A stretch of 26,526 nucleotides of DNA from IMG/VR virus record IMGVR_UViG_3300032293_000327, positions 1 to 26,526 of that record. The stretch is one strand, 5' to 3'. The notes beneath the pieces are model-generated. The model was not told where the DNA came from. It saw only the letters and a list, made by a program, of their open reading frames with translations, and did not search any database. The translations under genes and the position numbers were made by a program. Source of the stretch: a virus. Of this stretch, positions 6,745-14,107 are shown piece after piece (the stretch's first letter is position 1; every line of letters starts with the position of its first letter).

Positions 6745-7311
6745 CTAGTACACAACTCCCGTGATGTCGATCTTACAAAACCTAGCGTATAGGTCATCGC
6801 CTGACGGCGTGTAGGTTGAATACGACTTGCCGATAATCCAGTCCCACCTACGCAGGGCGCTCTCCACATCAGCGCATGGGTGCGACTCGGTAGCCTGCGT
6901 CGTAACTGGCACAAAAAAGCCTTGCGATGATGTGCCACCGCACTCCAGTGCCATTGCGGGCAGTATCCCTGCGTCAATCATAGTGAACTGCATCGCAGAA
7001 CTGGATTCACCAAGCCTTAGCCTCGCAGTCCTTCCGTCAGTTGAACTCGTGGCCGGTCTTATCACCTGATGCGACCAAGCTGGAGATGAATCATCAGGTA
7101 ACGCTGTTTGCGATTCTGCCGCAAACGTAAGCCGCGAACCGGACAGAGAACATTCAAGATATCCGCTCAACGAGAATACGACAGAAACAGGACCACCACT
7201 GCAACACGACCCAAAGGCTGGATAGCAATACCACCCACCGCAGCACCCGCAGTCCTCTGCGAGCTTGCCGTCCTTGACGATCAACGAGCCGTTTTTGGTG
7301 GCGAGTGTCAT
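6745..7311 (-). CDS. Cys-rich tail-tip protein of unknown function
   Basis: This 188-residue protein opens MTLATKNGSLIVKDGKLAEDCGCCGGWYCYPAFGSCC, so that six of its ten Cys lie within the first 35 residues in C-x-C-C, C and C-C pairs, as in metal-binding or disulfide-bonded knots. The rest is beta-rich (VVFSLSGYLECSLSG, SRLTFAAESQ) and ends DDLYARFCKIDITGVVY. The ATG at 7311 forms an ATGA overlap with the upstream gene, and a TTG two codons earlier is not needed. This gene and the next have a lower GC content than their neighbours. I recall similar N-termini in hypothetical Planctomycetota-linked proteins but cannot confirm this. A virion surface role is inferred from place. Confidence 0.45.
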   Translation of the reverse strand: MTLATKNGSLIVKDGKLAEDCGCCGGWYCYPAFGSCCSGGPVSVVFSLSGYLECSLSGSRLTFAAESQTALPDDSSPAWSHQVIRPATSSTDGRTARLRLGESSSAMQFTMIDAGILPAMALECGGTSSQGFFVPVTTQATESHPCADVESALRRWDWIIGKSYSTYTPSGDDLYARFCKIDITGVVY

Positions 7312-7994
7312 GTGCAAGCCGTGGTGGAAATCGTCGTGTCGGCTGGCTTCGGGTCTTTCTTGCCGATGACGTAGACGGTTTCCTTAGTGATCTTGATACC
7401 ACCCGATTCAAGCGTCACGCCGGTCACGACATCGAGCTCAGTCGTCGCCGTGGTGCCAAGTCGCACGAGTGCCCACTTGCCTGCACCCGTGCCGCCTTCC
7501 TTCCAGAGAATCAGCCCTTCGCCTTTGACGCCGGTCTTCAGTTCCGCCGCCGACGCCTTGCAAGCAACGAACCTGTCGTCAGCCTTGTCTACCTCCACCT
7601 TGCACTGCACCACCCCGCCAACCGCTACCCTGCCGATCTTGCCGCTCTCAATCGGCTCCACGGCCACGCACCATGCCGTCGTCGTCGCGGACGGCGTGCC
7701 ACCCTGCAAGACAGGCATCTCCTCGAAAGACGCTGTAGCACCGCCTGACGACGACGTGGGCGTGATCTCCATGCCAGTTATGGCAAGCACGCCCCAGCGT
7801 GCGACGGTCACAGAAGGCTTGCAGTACGCCCACGTATAGGGCTTCAGCACAGGCGAGCCGGGAGCACCGCCTTCCGTGCCAGCGTATGCACCGAGCACCA
7901 CGTCAGCAGCGTCCTGCGCCCGGTTCCACGCCCGTGCCGAGATGGCACCGCGTAGCGGCTGGCCCGGCTCTAGGCGTCCGTCTGGGCGTGGCAT
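7308..7994 (-). CDS. Tail-tip protein of unknown function
   Basis: The 228-residue protein opens RPDGRLEPGQPLRGAISARAWNRAQDAAD, a helix start that I recall from hypothetical phage-associated proteins, followed by a mainly beta C-terminal part (WAYCKPSVTVARWGVLAITG, then FVACKASAAELKTG, and VVTGVTLESGGIKITKETVYVIG). It has no signal peptide or membrane segment. Position in the tail-tip run and a closing beta strand rich in V/T suggest a structural role. The gene shares one base with its upstream neighbour, and its TGA overlaps the start of the Cys-rich gene that follows (ATGA at 7308-7311). No enzyme motif is visible. Confidence 0.5.
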   Translation of the reverse strand: MPRPDGRLEPGQPLRGAISARAWNRAQDAADVVLGAYAGTEGGAPGSPVLKPYTWAYCKPSVTVARWGVLAITGMEITPTSSSGGATASFEEMPVLQGGTPSATTTAWCVAVEPIESGKIGRVAVGGVVQCKVEVDKADDRFVACKASAAELKTGVKGEGLILWKEGGTGAGKWALVRLGTTATTELDVVTGVTLESGGIKITKETVYVIGKKDPKPADTTISTTACT

Positions 7995-8881
7995 CAGGTG
8001 TACCCCGTGCCAAGCCCAAGGAGTGAGAAGTCAGAGTCTTTGTATACCTTGGACACGTAGACGGCTTTCGGCTGCTTGAGCAGCGTGTTGCTTGACACGG
8101 CATCCTCGTACCGCACCCACAGGTACTCGTGGCCTTTTTTCTCAATGCCGCTGATGCTGCCAATGGTCTGCCCGGTTACGTTCTTTGACGCCACAAAGCG
8201 AAACGACAGCGACCACGGGCCGCTCCCCTTTTCGTTGTCCCACTCTTGCGATCCCGAGCAGCCGACGAAAAGAACCTCGCCAGCATCAAAGCCTCGGAAG
8301 CTGGCGTTGTTCGTGGTGCCAGTGATGCCGGCAACACCTCGCACGTACGCAGCCGTCACGTACGCATTGGGAACGTCGTACTGCTCCTGCCATTGCAGCT
8401 GTGGAACGACAATGTCCACGCCGTTGACGCCGTTGGAGTCAACGCCAATGGCACCGCTCATGTTTGTCGCGGATGACGGGAACCGCTTCTCAAAGTCAAG
8501 CGTGCCGCCAGATCCTACCGAGCACGCTTGCGTGATGTGCTGCGTGCCGCCGGTTGTGTCAAACGACCTCGCCCGCTTCATCGGGTCGGGCGTTGACGGC
8601 TCGGCTCCCGTCTTCTCGTAGTTGATCGTGACTTGCCAGGCGTTATCGCCCAAGAAGGAAATCGAGTAGCTCTCTGCCCACAGCTGTGCATCGGCGACGC
8701 CGGGATACTGCCAGCCGTACCCGACGCTGCTGATCTGCTGGTTGACGGCAGCGTGAACCTCGACGTCGTTGGCAGTGCCAAAGAGCTTGTAGCTCTTCGT
8801 CATTGTTGACGCTGCCTTTCGGCCACGGCGGACAATCGTCGCCTGCCGTGAGTCGCCGTCTTCTACCCAAACGAGTGACAT
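7994..8881 (-). CDS. Distal-tail or tail-tip protein
   Basis: This 295-residue protein lies directly after the tape measure gene, where distal tail (Dit) or gpM-like tip proteins are found. It opens MSLVWVEDGDSRQATIVRRGR, has a central SYSISFLGDNAWQVTINYEKTG strand pair, then VPQLQWQEQYDVPNAYVTAAYVRGVAGITG, AGEVLFVGCSGSQ and SLSFRFVASKNVTG, and ends EYLWVRYEDA. The AGEVLFVGCSG and FVASKNVTG elements recur, from memory, in uncharacterised tail proteins of environmental phages. I cannot assign a known tip family by motif, and the call rests on position and an all-beta layout. The stop shares one base with the next start (TGATG). Confidence 0.5.
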   Translation of the reverse strand: MSLVWVEDGDSRQATIVRRGRKAASTMTKSYKLFGTANDVEVHAAVNQQISSVGYGWQYPGVADAQLWAESYSISFLGDNAWQVTINYEKTGAEPSTPDPMKRARSFDTTGGTQHITQACSVGSGGTLDFEKRFPSSATNMSGAIGVDSNGVNGVDIVVPQLQWQEQYDVPNAYVTAAYVRGVAGITGTTNNASFRGFDAGEVLFVGCSGSQEWDNEKGSGPWSLSFRFVASKNVTGQTIGSISGIEKKGHEYLWVRYEDAVSSNTLLKQPKAVYVSKVYKDSDFSLLGLGTGYT

Positions 8882-11409
8882 TACGCTGCTACTCCTACTG
8901 CGCCTTGTTGCACAAGCTGACCAACGCCCTTGGCAGTGTCTTCCGCAGCCTTCGCTGTGCGTTCAGCGAGCGACGAGCCGAATCCCATGCCGCCGAGGTT
9001 GACGCTGGAGAACGTGCCGGCGATTTCCGCCTTGCTTGTGGCAGCATCAGCACCAGCGGCACCGGCGTTGGCTGTAGCCGCCTGCTCGGACGGAGACGAC
9101 GCCGCACTTGCGACATTGACTCGAGAGAAGGCTGCGTAGTAGCTGTCCATCAGCTTTGACTGCATCTCGTTGCTTATGTTGCCACGCTCAACCAGTGCAT
9201 CAATGCTTGCGCCGATATTCGTGATGTCATCAAGCGACGATGCAGAACCAAGGGACTTCATTAGCTCTGCCGCCGTGGCTGCATCTTTTCGCCCTTCGTC
9301 TTTTCCAGACACGACGCCGGCGAGATTCTGCTCCGCTGCCTGCGTGGCAGCACGACGGTCTGCGGCTCGCCTCTGATTCTCTGCCTGTCTGCCGTCCTTC
9401 GTCGCCTGTGCGTCGTCTCGGATTGCTTGCTCTCTGTCCTTGCGATCCTGTTCTGCGTCTTTGTTTTCCTGCTCTGCCTTTGCCGTCCGCCCCTCAATGC
9501 CGGGATTTTCCTGCTCCCGCTTTTCCTTGTCCAGCGCCGTCTTGTCCTTGATTGCCTGAATGCGTTGTTCTGTGTCCTTCGCACCCGTAACAAAACCCTG
9601 CGCCCGTGCCCATGCAATCTGAATGTTCTGCACAAGCGTGTCGAAAGTGTTCATCACGCCGTTGGTGATGTTGTCGAAAAACCCAAGGATGTACGCGCCC
9701 ATCGTGTTCAAGATGGACTTAGAGTTCGTGTAGATGGAATCCCATGCGATGTAGATGCCTGAGCCGATGTCCGTGAACACGTCTTGAAACGCTGCTACCC
9801 ACGGATCAACGTAGGACATCAACGCTTCAGTCCCACGCAGCCAGCCAGCGACAAGCCCAGCCCAGAGGACGTCCATCGCACCGGACAGGTCGCCGGCAGC
9901 GACGGCTTCGTATACGCCGTTGAAGGTGGTCGTGGCGGTGGCTGCCAAGTCATTGAGCACCACCATGCCGTCAGATACGGCAGAGCCGAAACCCTCGCCG
10001 ATGGCTCCTGCCGCCTGTTGGACTAGCGGAGCCACCGGGCCGAGGGCCGCACCGATCTGGTCCTTGAACTTATAGAGAGCAAAGACCGCCGCACCGATGC
10101 CAGCCGCAACCAGCAGCACCGGGCTAGCAAGGGCAGAAAAGAGACCGAAGCCCTTCAAGACAAGACCGATTGAGCCGCTCAACGCCTGCAACGCATACCC
10201 GACAGTCGCCATTGCGGCACCGATGCCAATGGCTGCGGCGGCGACTTGAGCAAACAAAAGGATGGCTTCCTTGTTTTCAGTCGCCAACTTTGCCAGCCCG
10301 TCGATGAAGCCCGTGATGAACGGGCCGACGCTGGCGAGAGCCGGTGCCACAGCGTCAGACACGGCGATAGCCATCCGCTGCAACGCTGCGAACACCTTGG
10401 CAGCAGAGCCAGCCAGACCGCTCATGAGCAGCTTGTACTTCTCGCCAACTGGCAGAGCGGATGCCATCGCTTCACGCATGCCGTTGAATCCGTCCACACC
10501 GGTCGTCGCCAGGATCGACGCGGCACGAATGGCGTCAGCACCGAAGATGCGGCGGAATAGATCGTCTTTCGCTGTCTGGTCTAGCCCGCCCATCGCTTGA
10601 TTGAGCGTTCCGATGATGTCCACCATCGGTTTCATCTGACCGTCAGCACCACGGAACGAGGCGACCGATAGCCCGAGTTGGTCAAGAGCACCAACGGCAT
10701 CGTCTGCCGGTGCCATCAGACGCATCAGCATTGTCTTGACGCTAGTGCCTGCGTCGCTGCCCTTCACGCCGTTGTTGGCGAGGATCGCCAGCGTCGCCGA
10801 CAAGTCCTCAATGCTCTGTCCCGCCAAGCCGGCGACGGCAGACGACATCGAGAACGCTTCCGACATCTGAGCGATTGAGGTGCTCGACGCATCCGCCGCC
10901 GATGACAACGCATTGGCAGCGACGTCAGACGACACCTTGAAAACGTTCATGGCGTCCGACATCACCACAGCCGCCTGGGCAACGTCCATCTCGCCGACCT
11001 TGGCGAACTCCAACGCTGTCTGACCAGCACCGCCGAGGACGCTATCGAGCGACATGCCAGCCTTCAGCAGCTCGAGCATTCCTTGAGCCGCCTCGGTAGG
11101 CCCGACGCCGAGAGCCTTTGACATGTCCATCGACGACGCTTTGATCTGGTCAATCTGCGCCGATGTCGCACCCGTGCTCGCCCGAATGTTGAGCAACGTG
11201 GATTCAAAGGCAGCACCCTGCTGCACGGCAGCGGCAATAGGTGCCGCCATGCCAATGCCAGCAGCTGCGAGTCGCCCGCCACCCGACGAGAGCGAGCGGC
11301 CCATGTTACCGAGCGACTTATTGACCTTGGTCAGTGCCGAGAAAAACTTCCTCGGGTCGGCACCGATCTCGACAAACACGCCGCCGGCTCTGACTGCTCC
11401 CGCGCTCAT
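8881..11409 (-). CDS. Tape measure protein
   Basis: The 842-residue product sets tail length and is ejected ahead of the DNA. It has the TP901-type core near residues 50-280 (SLGNMGRSLSSGGGRLAAAG, AAFESTLLNIRASTGAT, GPTEAAQGMLELLKAGM, DLSATLAILANNGVKGSDAGTSVKTMLMRL, FRRIFGADAI), two hydrophobic blocks (ILLFAQVAAAAIGIGAAMATVG, and SALASPVLLVAAGIGAAVFALY) and a long charged helix near 620-700 (KDKTALDKEKREQEN, DRKDREQAIRDD). The ATG at 11409 is used because it overlaps the chaperone extension's TGA as ATGA. A TTG five codons earlier has no support. At about 0.15 nm per residue, the usual ratio, the tail would be near 126 nm. The stop shares one base with the next start (TAATG). Confidence 0.93.
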   Translation of the reverse strand: MSAGAVRAGGVFVEIGADPRKFFSALTKVNKSLGNMGRSLSSGGGRLAAAGIGMAAPIAAAVQQGAAFESTLLNIRASTGATSAQIDQIKASSMDMSKALGVGPTEAAQGMLELLKAGMSLDSVLGGAGQTALEFAKVGEMDVAQAAVVMSDAMNVFKVSSDVAANALSSAADASSTSIAQMSEAFSMSSAVAGLAGQSIEDLSATLAILANNGVKGSDAGTSVKTMLMRLMAPADDAVGALDQLGLSVASFRGADGQMKPMVDIIGTLNQAMGGLDQTAKDDLFRRIFGADAIRAASILATTGVDGFNGMREAMASALPVGEKYKLLMSGLAGSAAKVFAALQRMAIAVSDAVAPALASVGPFITGFIDGLAKLATENKEAILLFAQVAAAAIGIGAAMATVGYALQALSGSIGLVLKGFGLFSALASPVLLVAAGIGAAVFALYKFKDQIGAALGPVAPLVQQAAGAIGEGFGSAVSDGMVVLNDLAATATTTFNGVYEAVAAGDLSGAMDVLWAGLVAGWLRGTEALMSYVDPWVAAFQDVFTDIGSGIYIAWDSIYTNSKSILNTMGAYILGFFDNITNGVMNTFDTLVQNIQIAWARAQGFVTGAKDTEQRIQAIKDKTALDKEKREQENPGIEGRTAKAEQENKDAEQDRKDREQAIRDDAQATKDGRQAENQRRAADRRAATQAAEQNLAGVVSGKDEGRKDAATAAELMKSLGSASSLDDITNIGASIDALVERGNISNEMQSKLMDSYYAAFSRVNVASAASSPSEQAATANAGAAGADAATSKAEIAGTFSSVNLGGMGFGSSLAERTAKAAEDTAKGVGQLVQQGAVGVAA

Positions 11410-12145
11410 ACGTGTTTCTGCCAATCTTGCCCAAAAAGGCGTTTTAGGTCATCGGGCGTCGCCTGTCGCGGCTTCGTTTTCTTTGCGTACGGATTGAGCT
11501 TGCGAGGGTCTGCCTTCGGCGAGCTCTTGTCTCGGTTGATGTTGGCTTGCTGTGCGAGGATGTTTGCCGTGTGCCACCAATCGTGCTCTAGGCGGCTGTC
11601 GCGAGCGGCGAAGAGTTGTCTGACGGTCCACTTGCCGGGATGGACTCCGAGGATTCCTGCGGCTTCCCAGACTGCATCCCAGACGCTCCTGCCAGACTCT
11701 CCACCGTCGCCTTCTCTAGTCCCGCCTCCGCTCTGCCGAGCATCTCGTTTTGCACTTCGTCCATCTTGGACGCGAGAAGCCCGATCATCTTGCGGAGGCG
11801 CTGCGGGAAAAAATCGACAAGCTCTTGCTCCAGTGCTTTCGTCGCAGCGTCCAGCGAATCCCCACGCAGACCGTCAAGGAAATCTTCTCGCGACAGTCCC
11901 TTCGTCTCGACTTGCTTGGTGAGCAGTGCGTAAAGGATCTCGCCGATCTTCGCGTATTGGCTTCGCAGCACTTGGAACGTCTGCGAGATGTTGGCGGCAT
12001 CGACCATGTCAAACGGCACAGCCTTCCGCTCACCGGTCTCCTCGTCCACGACGTCAACGGTGACGTTATCGCGGACACGCAAAGCCGAAGCGACGGTCAA
12101 CGCCACTTGCCACGGTCTGCCTTGGTCATCACGGAACTCACGCAT
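11406..12145 (-). CDS. Tail assembly chaperone, long form by -1 frameshift (gpGT-like)
   Basis: Reading 113 codons from 12145, slipping back one base at the heptamer 11807-11813 and continuing in the -1 frame gives 133 more residues and a TGA at 11406-11408, for a fusion of about 246 residues. The extension has a disordered linker (about 40 residues) and then a clear T-like domain: KWTVRQLFAARDSRLEHDWW, HTANILAQQANINRD, and a KLNPY motif, the layout of lambda gpT relatives (W, then A-x-L-A-x-x-A-N, then R-D, then a Pro-rich N-P-Y/F). The -1 frame is open from about 11876 and has no ATG, GTG or TTG before this domain, so independent translation is unlikely. Its TGA overlaps the tape measure ATG as ATGA. 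A slip site further downstream cannot be excluded. Confidence 0.75.
11588..12145 (-). CDS. Tail assembly chaperone, short form (gpG-like)
   Basis: The 185-residue frame-0 product sits between the tail tube and the tape measure gene, the constant place of tail chaperones, which bind the tape measure protein while the tube forms. It opens MREFRDDQGRPWQVALTVASALRVRD, has SQTFQVLRSQYAKIGEILYALL at 54-75, and ends in a low-complexity tail (QESSESIPASGPSDNSS). A strong GAGGT lies five bases before the ATG at 12145. Codons for Asp111-Phe112-Phe113 contain the slippery heptamer T TTT TTC in the right phase, from which ribosomes could move to the -1 frame (see the long form). The frame-0 end continues 72 residues past that site and still reads as a plausible helix, so both products are likely made. 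Confidence 0.8.
   Translation of the reverse strand: MREFRDDQGRPWQVALTVASALRVRDNVTVDVVDEETGERKAVPFDMVDAANISQTFQVLRSQYAKIGEILYALLTKQVETKGLSREDFLDGLRGDSLDAATKALEQELVDFFPQRLRKMIGLLASKMDEVQNEMLGRAEAGLEKATVESLAGASGMQSGKPQESSESIPASGPSDNSSPLATAA
11807..11813 (-). other. Slippery heptamer T TTT TTC for -1 frameshifting
   Basis: The minus strand reads T-TTT-TTC within codons 111-113 of the chaperone gene (GAT TTT TTC), exactly in the X XXY YYZ phase. Slippage gives TTT TTT and the next codon becomes CCC. The -1 frame is then open for 133 codons to the tape measure start. I did not identify a downstream stem-loop or an upstream Shine-Dalgarno stimulator with certainty. Confidence 0.7.
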
Positions 12146-12148
12146 CTG

Positions 12149-12511
12149 CTACCTCACAAGCCTCGGGTCGGTCATCTTTCCTTCAAGCGTGAACGTCGCC
12201 ACGCCATCCACCGGGTCTGTCTCACTGATTCCGGTCATCACGGCGAGGAACGAAAATCCAGCAGCACCGCCTTGCACCGTGAACGTGCCGCCCGTGTGCA
12301 TCCGCTCAAACGCTGTGCCGAGACCAGCGACATCGTTGAGCTCAACGCTCACGGTGCAGTCGTAGCCAGTGTTGTAGGTTGCCGCGTAGCGACTGCCGTA
12401 TGGGTTGACGTCGATAGTGCGTGCCGACTCAGTCAGCGTCACGTTGCGAGCGCTGGCGATAAAGCCACCATCGAGAACGATGGCGCAGTCTTTCCCCAGC
12501 GTGATCGCCAT
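12149..12511 (-). CDS. Tail-tube-like protein, paralogue 3
   Basis: The 120-residue product opens MAITLGKDCAIVLDGGFIASARNVTLTESARTIDVNPYGSR, then YDCTVSVELNDVAGLG, and ends DPVDGVATFTLEGKMTDPRLVR. It is the longest and, by its Asp/Thr pattern (SARTIDVNPYGSRYA), the closest of the three to typical small tail tube proteins. It directly precedes the tail chaperone gene, which is where the major tail protein gene normally lies, so it is my best candidate for the main tube subunit. No C-terminal Ig domain of the lambda gpV kind is present. The chaperone gene starts three bases after the stop. Confidence 0.7.
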   Translation of the reverse strand: MAITLGKDCAIVLDGGFIASARNVTLTESARTIDVNPYGSRYAATYNTGYDCTVSVELNDVAGLGTAFERMHTGGTFTVQGGAAGFSFLAVMTGISETDPVDGVATFTLEGKMTDPRLVR

Positions 12512-12834
12512 CAGAACTCCTTGGCGGTCACGTTGTAGGTGACTGCTCCGTCAACGCCGATGTTTTCCGACACACTCATGATCGAGAACGAGCCAGCGGT
12601 GCCGGCAGCGGTCAGCGAAGCGATGAGTCCATCGGGATCGTGGCACTCGATTTCCCAAGTCTTCGTCACGAAGCCAGCACGACTGACCCTGCGGCCAGGA
12701 GCACCAGCAGTGCCGCCGACGTTGGAGCGGTTCGAGATGTCAATCGTTTCGCATTCCTCGGTGAACGTCGCCGAGATGATGCCCTCGCCAAACGGAGGGG
12801 CGGATGCTGCGTCTCTGCCGAGTGTGATAGCCAT
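12511..12834 (-). CDS. Tail-tube-like protein, paralogue 2
   Basis: This 107-residue product opens MAITLGRDAASAPPFGEGIISATF, then TEECETIDISNRSNVGG, WEIECHDPDGLIASL and ends VDGAVTYNVTAKEF. The same MAITLG-R/K-D start and VDG-x-x-T closing strand as its two neighbours mark it as a diverged copy, with the family's typical paired-strand core and an added loop (GAPGRRV). AGGAA lies upstream of the ATG. The stop and the next start share one base (TGATG). It has a different middle from the other two, so recent duplication is unlikely. The three copies have probably specialised. Confidence 0.65.
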   Translation of the reverse strand: MAITLGRDAASAPPFGEGIISATFTEECETIDISNRSNVGGTAGAPGRRVSRAGFVTKTWEIECHDPDGLIASLTAAGTAGSFSIMSVSENIGVDGAVTYNVTAKEF

Positions 12835-12858
12835 GTAAGCAGGTTCCTGGGTGAGTGG

Positions 12859-13191
12859 TTAGGCGCTGACCGTGCGAGATCCGCTGACCGTGAAGGTGAT
12901 AATGCCGTCGAGCGGCTGGCTCTGGGCAATGTTGGTGCAGACGTAGGTGGCGTTGCCGGTCTGCGTGCCGCCGACCGTGAACGTGCCGCCGACCGTGACG
13001 CCGGGGACGTCAACGCATTCAAGCTCAATCGTCTGCTCAATGAGAGCCTTGCGGAACTTGCGTGAAGTGTCGCCGAACTTGGTGACGTCCACGTCGCTGG
13101 CAGAGTTTGTCACGGTGCATGACCGAGCGTTCGTAACGCCCGTGATGGTGACGTCTCGTCCGAGCGTGATTTCAACTGAGCCAATTGGCAT
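12859..13191 (-). CDS. Tail-tube-like protein, paralogue 1
   Basis: This is the first of three tandem, related genes. The 110-residue product opens IGSVEITLGRDVTITGV, has TVTNSASDVDVTKFGDTSRK in the middle (the family's 'distinguishing' loop with paired D/T) and ends PLDGIITFTVSGSRT. The layout (ITLGRD start, beta-rich body, DG-I/V-x-T/F-T/N-F/V end) resembles a phage tail tube or major tail protein core domain. AGGG lies six bases before the ATG. Which of the three paralogues forms the tube, and whether others cap it or form the tail start, cannot be read from sequence. It follows a 91-base gap, so it may begin a separately expressed unit. Confidence 0.6.
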   Translation of the reverse strand: MPIGSVEITLGRDVTITGVTNARSCTVTNSASDVDVTKFGDTSRKFRKALIEQTIELECVDVPGVTVGGTFTVGGTQTGNATYVCTNIAQSQPLDGIITFTVSGSRTVSA

Positions 13192-13261
13192 TTGGTGCCC
13201 TCTCGTGTGCGAGTGCCAGCGGTGCGGCTGGTTCGCTCACGGTATGGGCAGCAAGGCGGAA

Positions 13262-13279
13262 TCTAGACCGGGTGTGCCG
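13262..13279 (-). repeat. Recurrent 18-bp intergenic motif, copy B
   Basis: The minus strand reads CGGCACACCCGGTCTAGA, starting three bases after the stop of the gp10/gpZ-like gene and before the first tail-tube gene. It differs from copy A at two positions, both transitions, and from copy C at three. The rest of this gap holds only a GAGAGGG ribosome binding site for the next gene. Confidence 0.5.
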
Positions 13280-13282
13280 TGG

Positions 13283-14098
13283 CTAGTTTCTCGCCAACAT
13301 GTTCCGCCATTTCTCGTTAGCCTTGCGGACGGCTTCGTCTACTCGCTTGGAGCCCTGCATGTACGGGCGGGCCGGATAGCGTGCCATTCGGGTGATCGTC
13401 GTCTTCTCCCAGTTGCGGCTGTAGCGGAACCCACCCTTATCAATAACCCACTGAAGAGCACCGTATTCGTACTGGTTTCTCTGCGGCAATGCGTTCGTGT
13501 ATCGCCCTCTCTCGTCCCGTCCCTGCCTTCCGTTTCCACGCTTCCGCAGGTAGGCATTCCGTGCAGCCCCGACGCCGATCCGCCAAGCCGTTTGCTTGAC
13601 CGTGCCGCCGAATTGGTGCAGCTGTGCCAGCCACGGCTTCGTTTTTTCCGTGCCGATGACGGCAGTCATCCTTGCTGGATCAAAGTAGTCTTTGATGTCG
13701 TAGTAGAACCATTTCTTAGGTGCCCACGACTTAATCGGCTGGCCGGCAGCCCGAGGCGTTCCAGACCCGTAAGCCGTGATGTCGAGGTACAGTCCGCCGA
13801 CGAACTCCACCGGCCTGCCACGACCAGCACGACGCATCGCTGCGCCGCTGATCTTGCCCATCCCTCGACCGATGCCAGCCTTTGCAGCGTTCTTGATATT
13901 GAGCCCAAGGTTGGACAACACCTTGGCATTCATCTTGCCAATCATCCGAGCGACCTTCGGCCTATCAAAGAAGTTTCCACGGATCGTCGCCCGCAGCTTG
14001 AGCCTTCCAAGCGTATCCGCCGACATCTCACGGCGATTGCCGCCGATCATGCCGGGGCGGATGAATGCCCGGCTCATGCCAGAAATCATCGACGGCAT
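13283..14098 (-). CDS. HK97 gp10 / lambda gpZ-like tail completion protein
   Basis: The 271-residue, strongly basic protein has the features of the gp10/gpZ minor tail proteins: a helix-rich N-terminal half with KMNAKVLSNLGLNIKNAAKAGIG, a central region WLAQLHQFGGTVKQ (the family usually has an E/QFG element near this place), and a late MARYPARPYMQGS segment, matching the family's typical P-A-R-P-F/Y near the end, followed by a final helix. These proteins act at the head-tail joint during tail completion. The ATG at 14098 has AGGAGG five bases upstream (14104-14109), overlapping the tail terminator's TAG stop. A gap of 91 bases follows the stop, the longest in this part, and contains motif copy B. 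Confidence 0.75.
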   Translation of the reverse strand: MPSMISGMSRAFIRPGMIGGNRREMSADTLGRLKLRATIRGNFFDRPKVARMIGKMNAKVLSNLGLNIKNAAKAGIGRGMGKISGAAMRRAGRGRPVEFVGGLYLDITAYGSGTPRAAGQPIKSWAPKKWFYYDIKDYFDPARMTAVIGTEKTKPWLAQLHQFGGTVKQTAWRIGVGAARNAYLRKRGNGRQGRDERGRYTNALPQRNQYEYGALQWVIDKGGFRYSRNWEKTTITRMARYPARPYMQGSKRVDEAVRKANEKWRNMLARN

Positions 14099-14107
14099 AG
14101 CAGCCTC

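Noticed and set aside
11449-11631. Minus-strand frame of 60 codons after the gpG-like gene
   Set aside because: It is in the wrong frame. The gpT-like domain is in the -1 frame relative to gpG, and this Arg/Gln-rich frame has no similarity to chaperones.
4209-13250. 15-base direct repeat ctcacggtatgggca at 4209-4223 and 13236-13250
   Set aside because: One copy lies inside the metallophosphoesterase gene and the other in a gap. A single 15-base match in 26 kb of similar composition is not surprising, and the flanks do not match.
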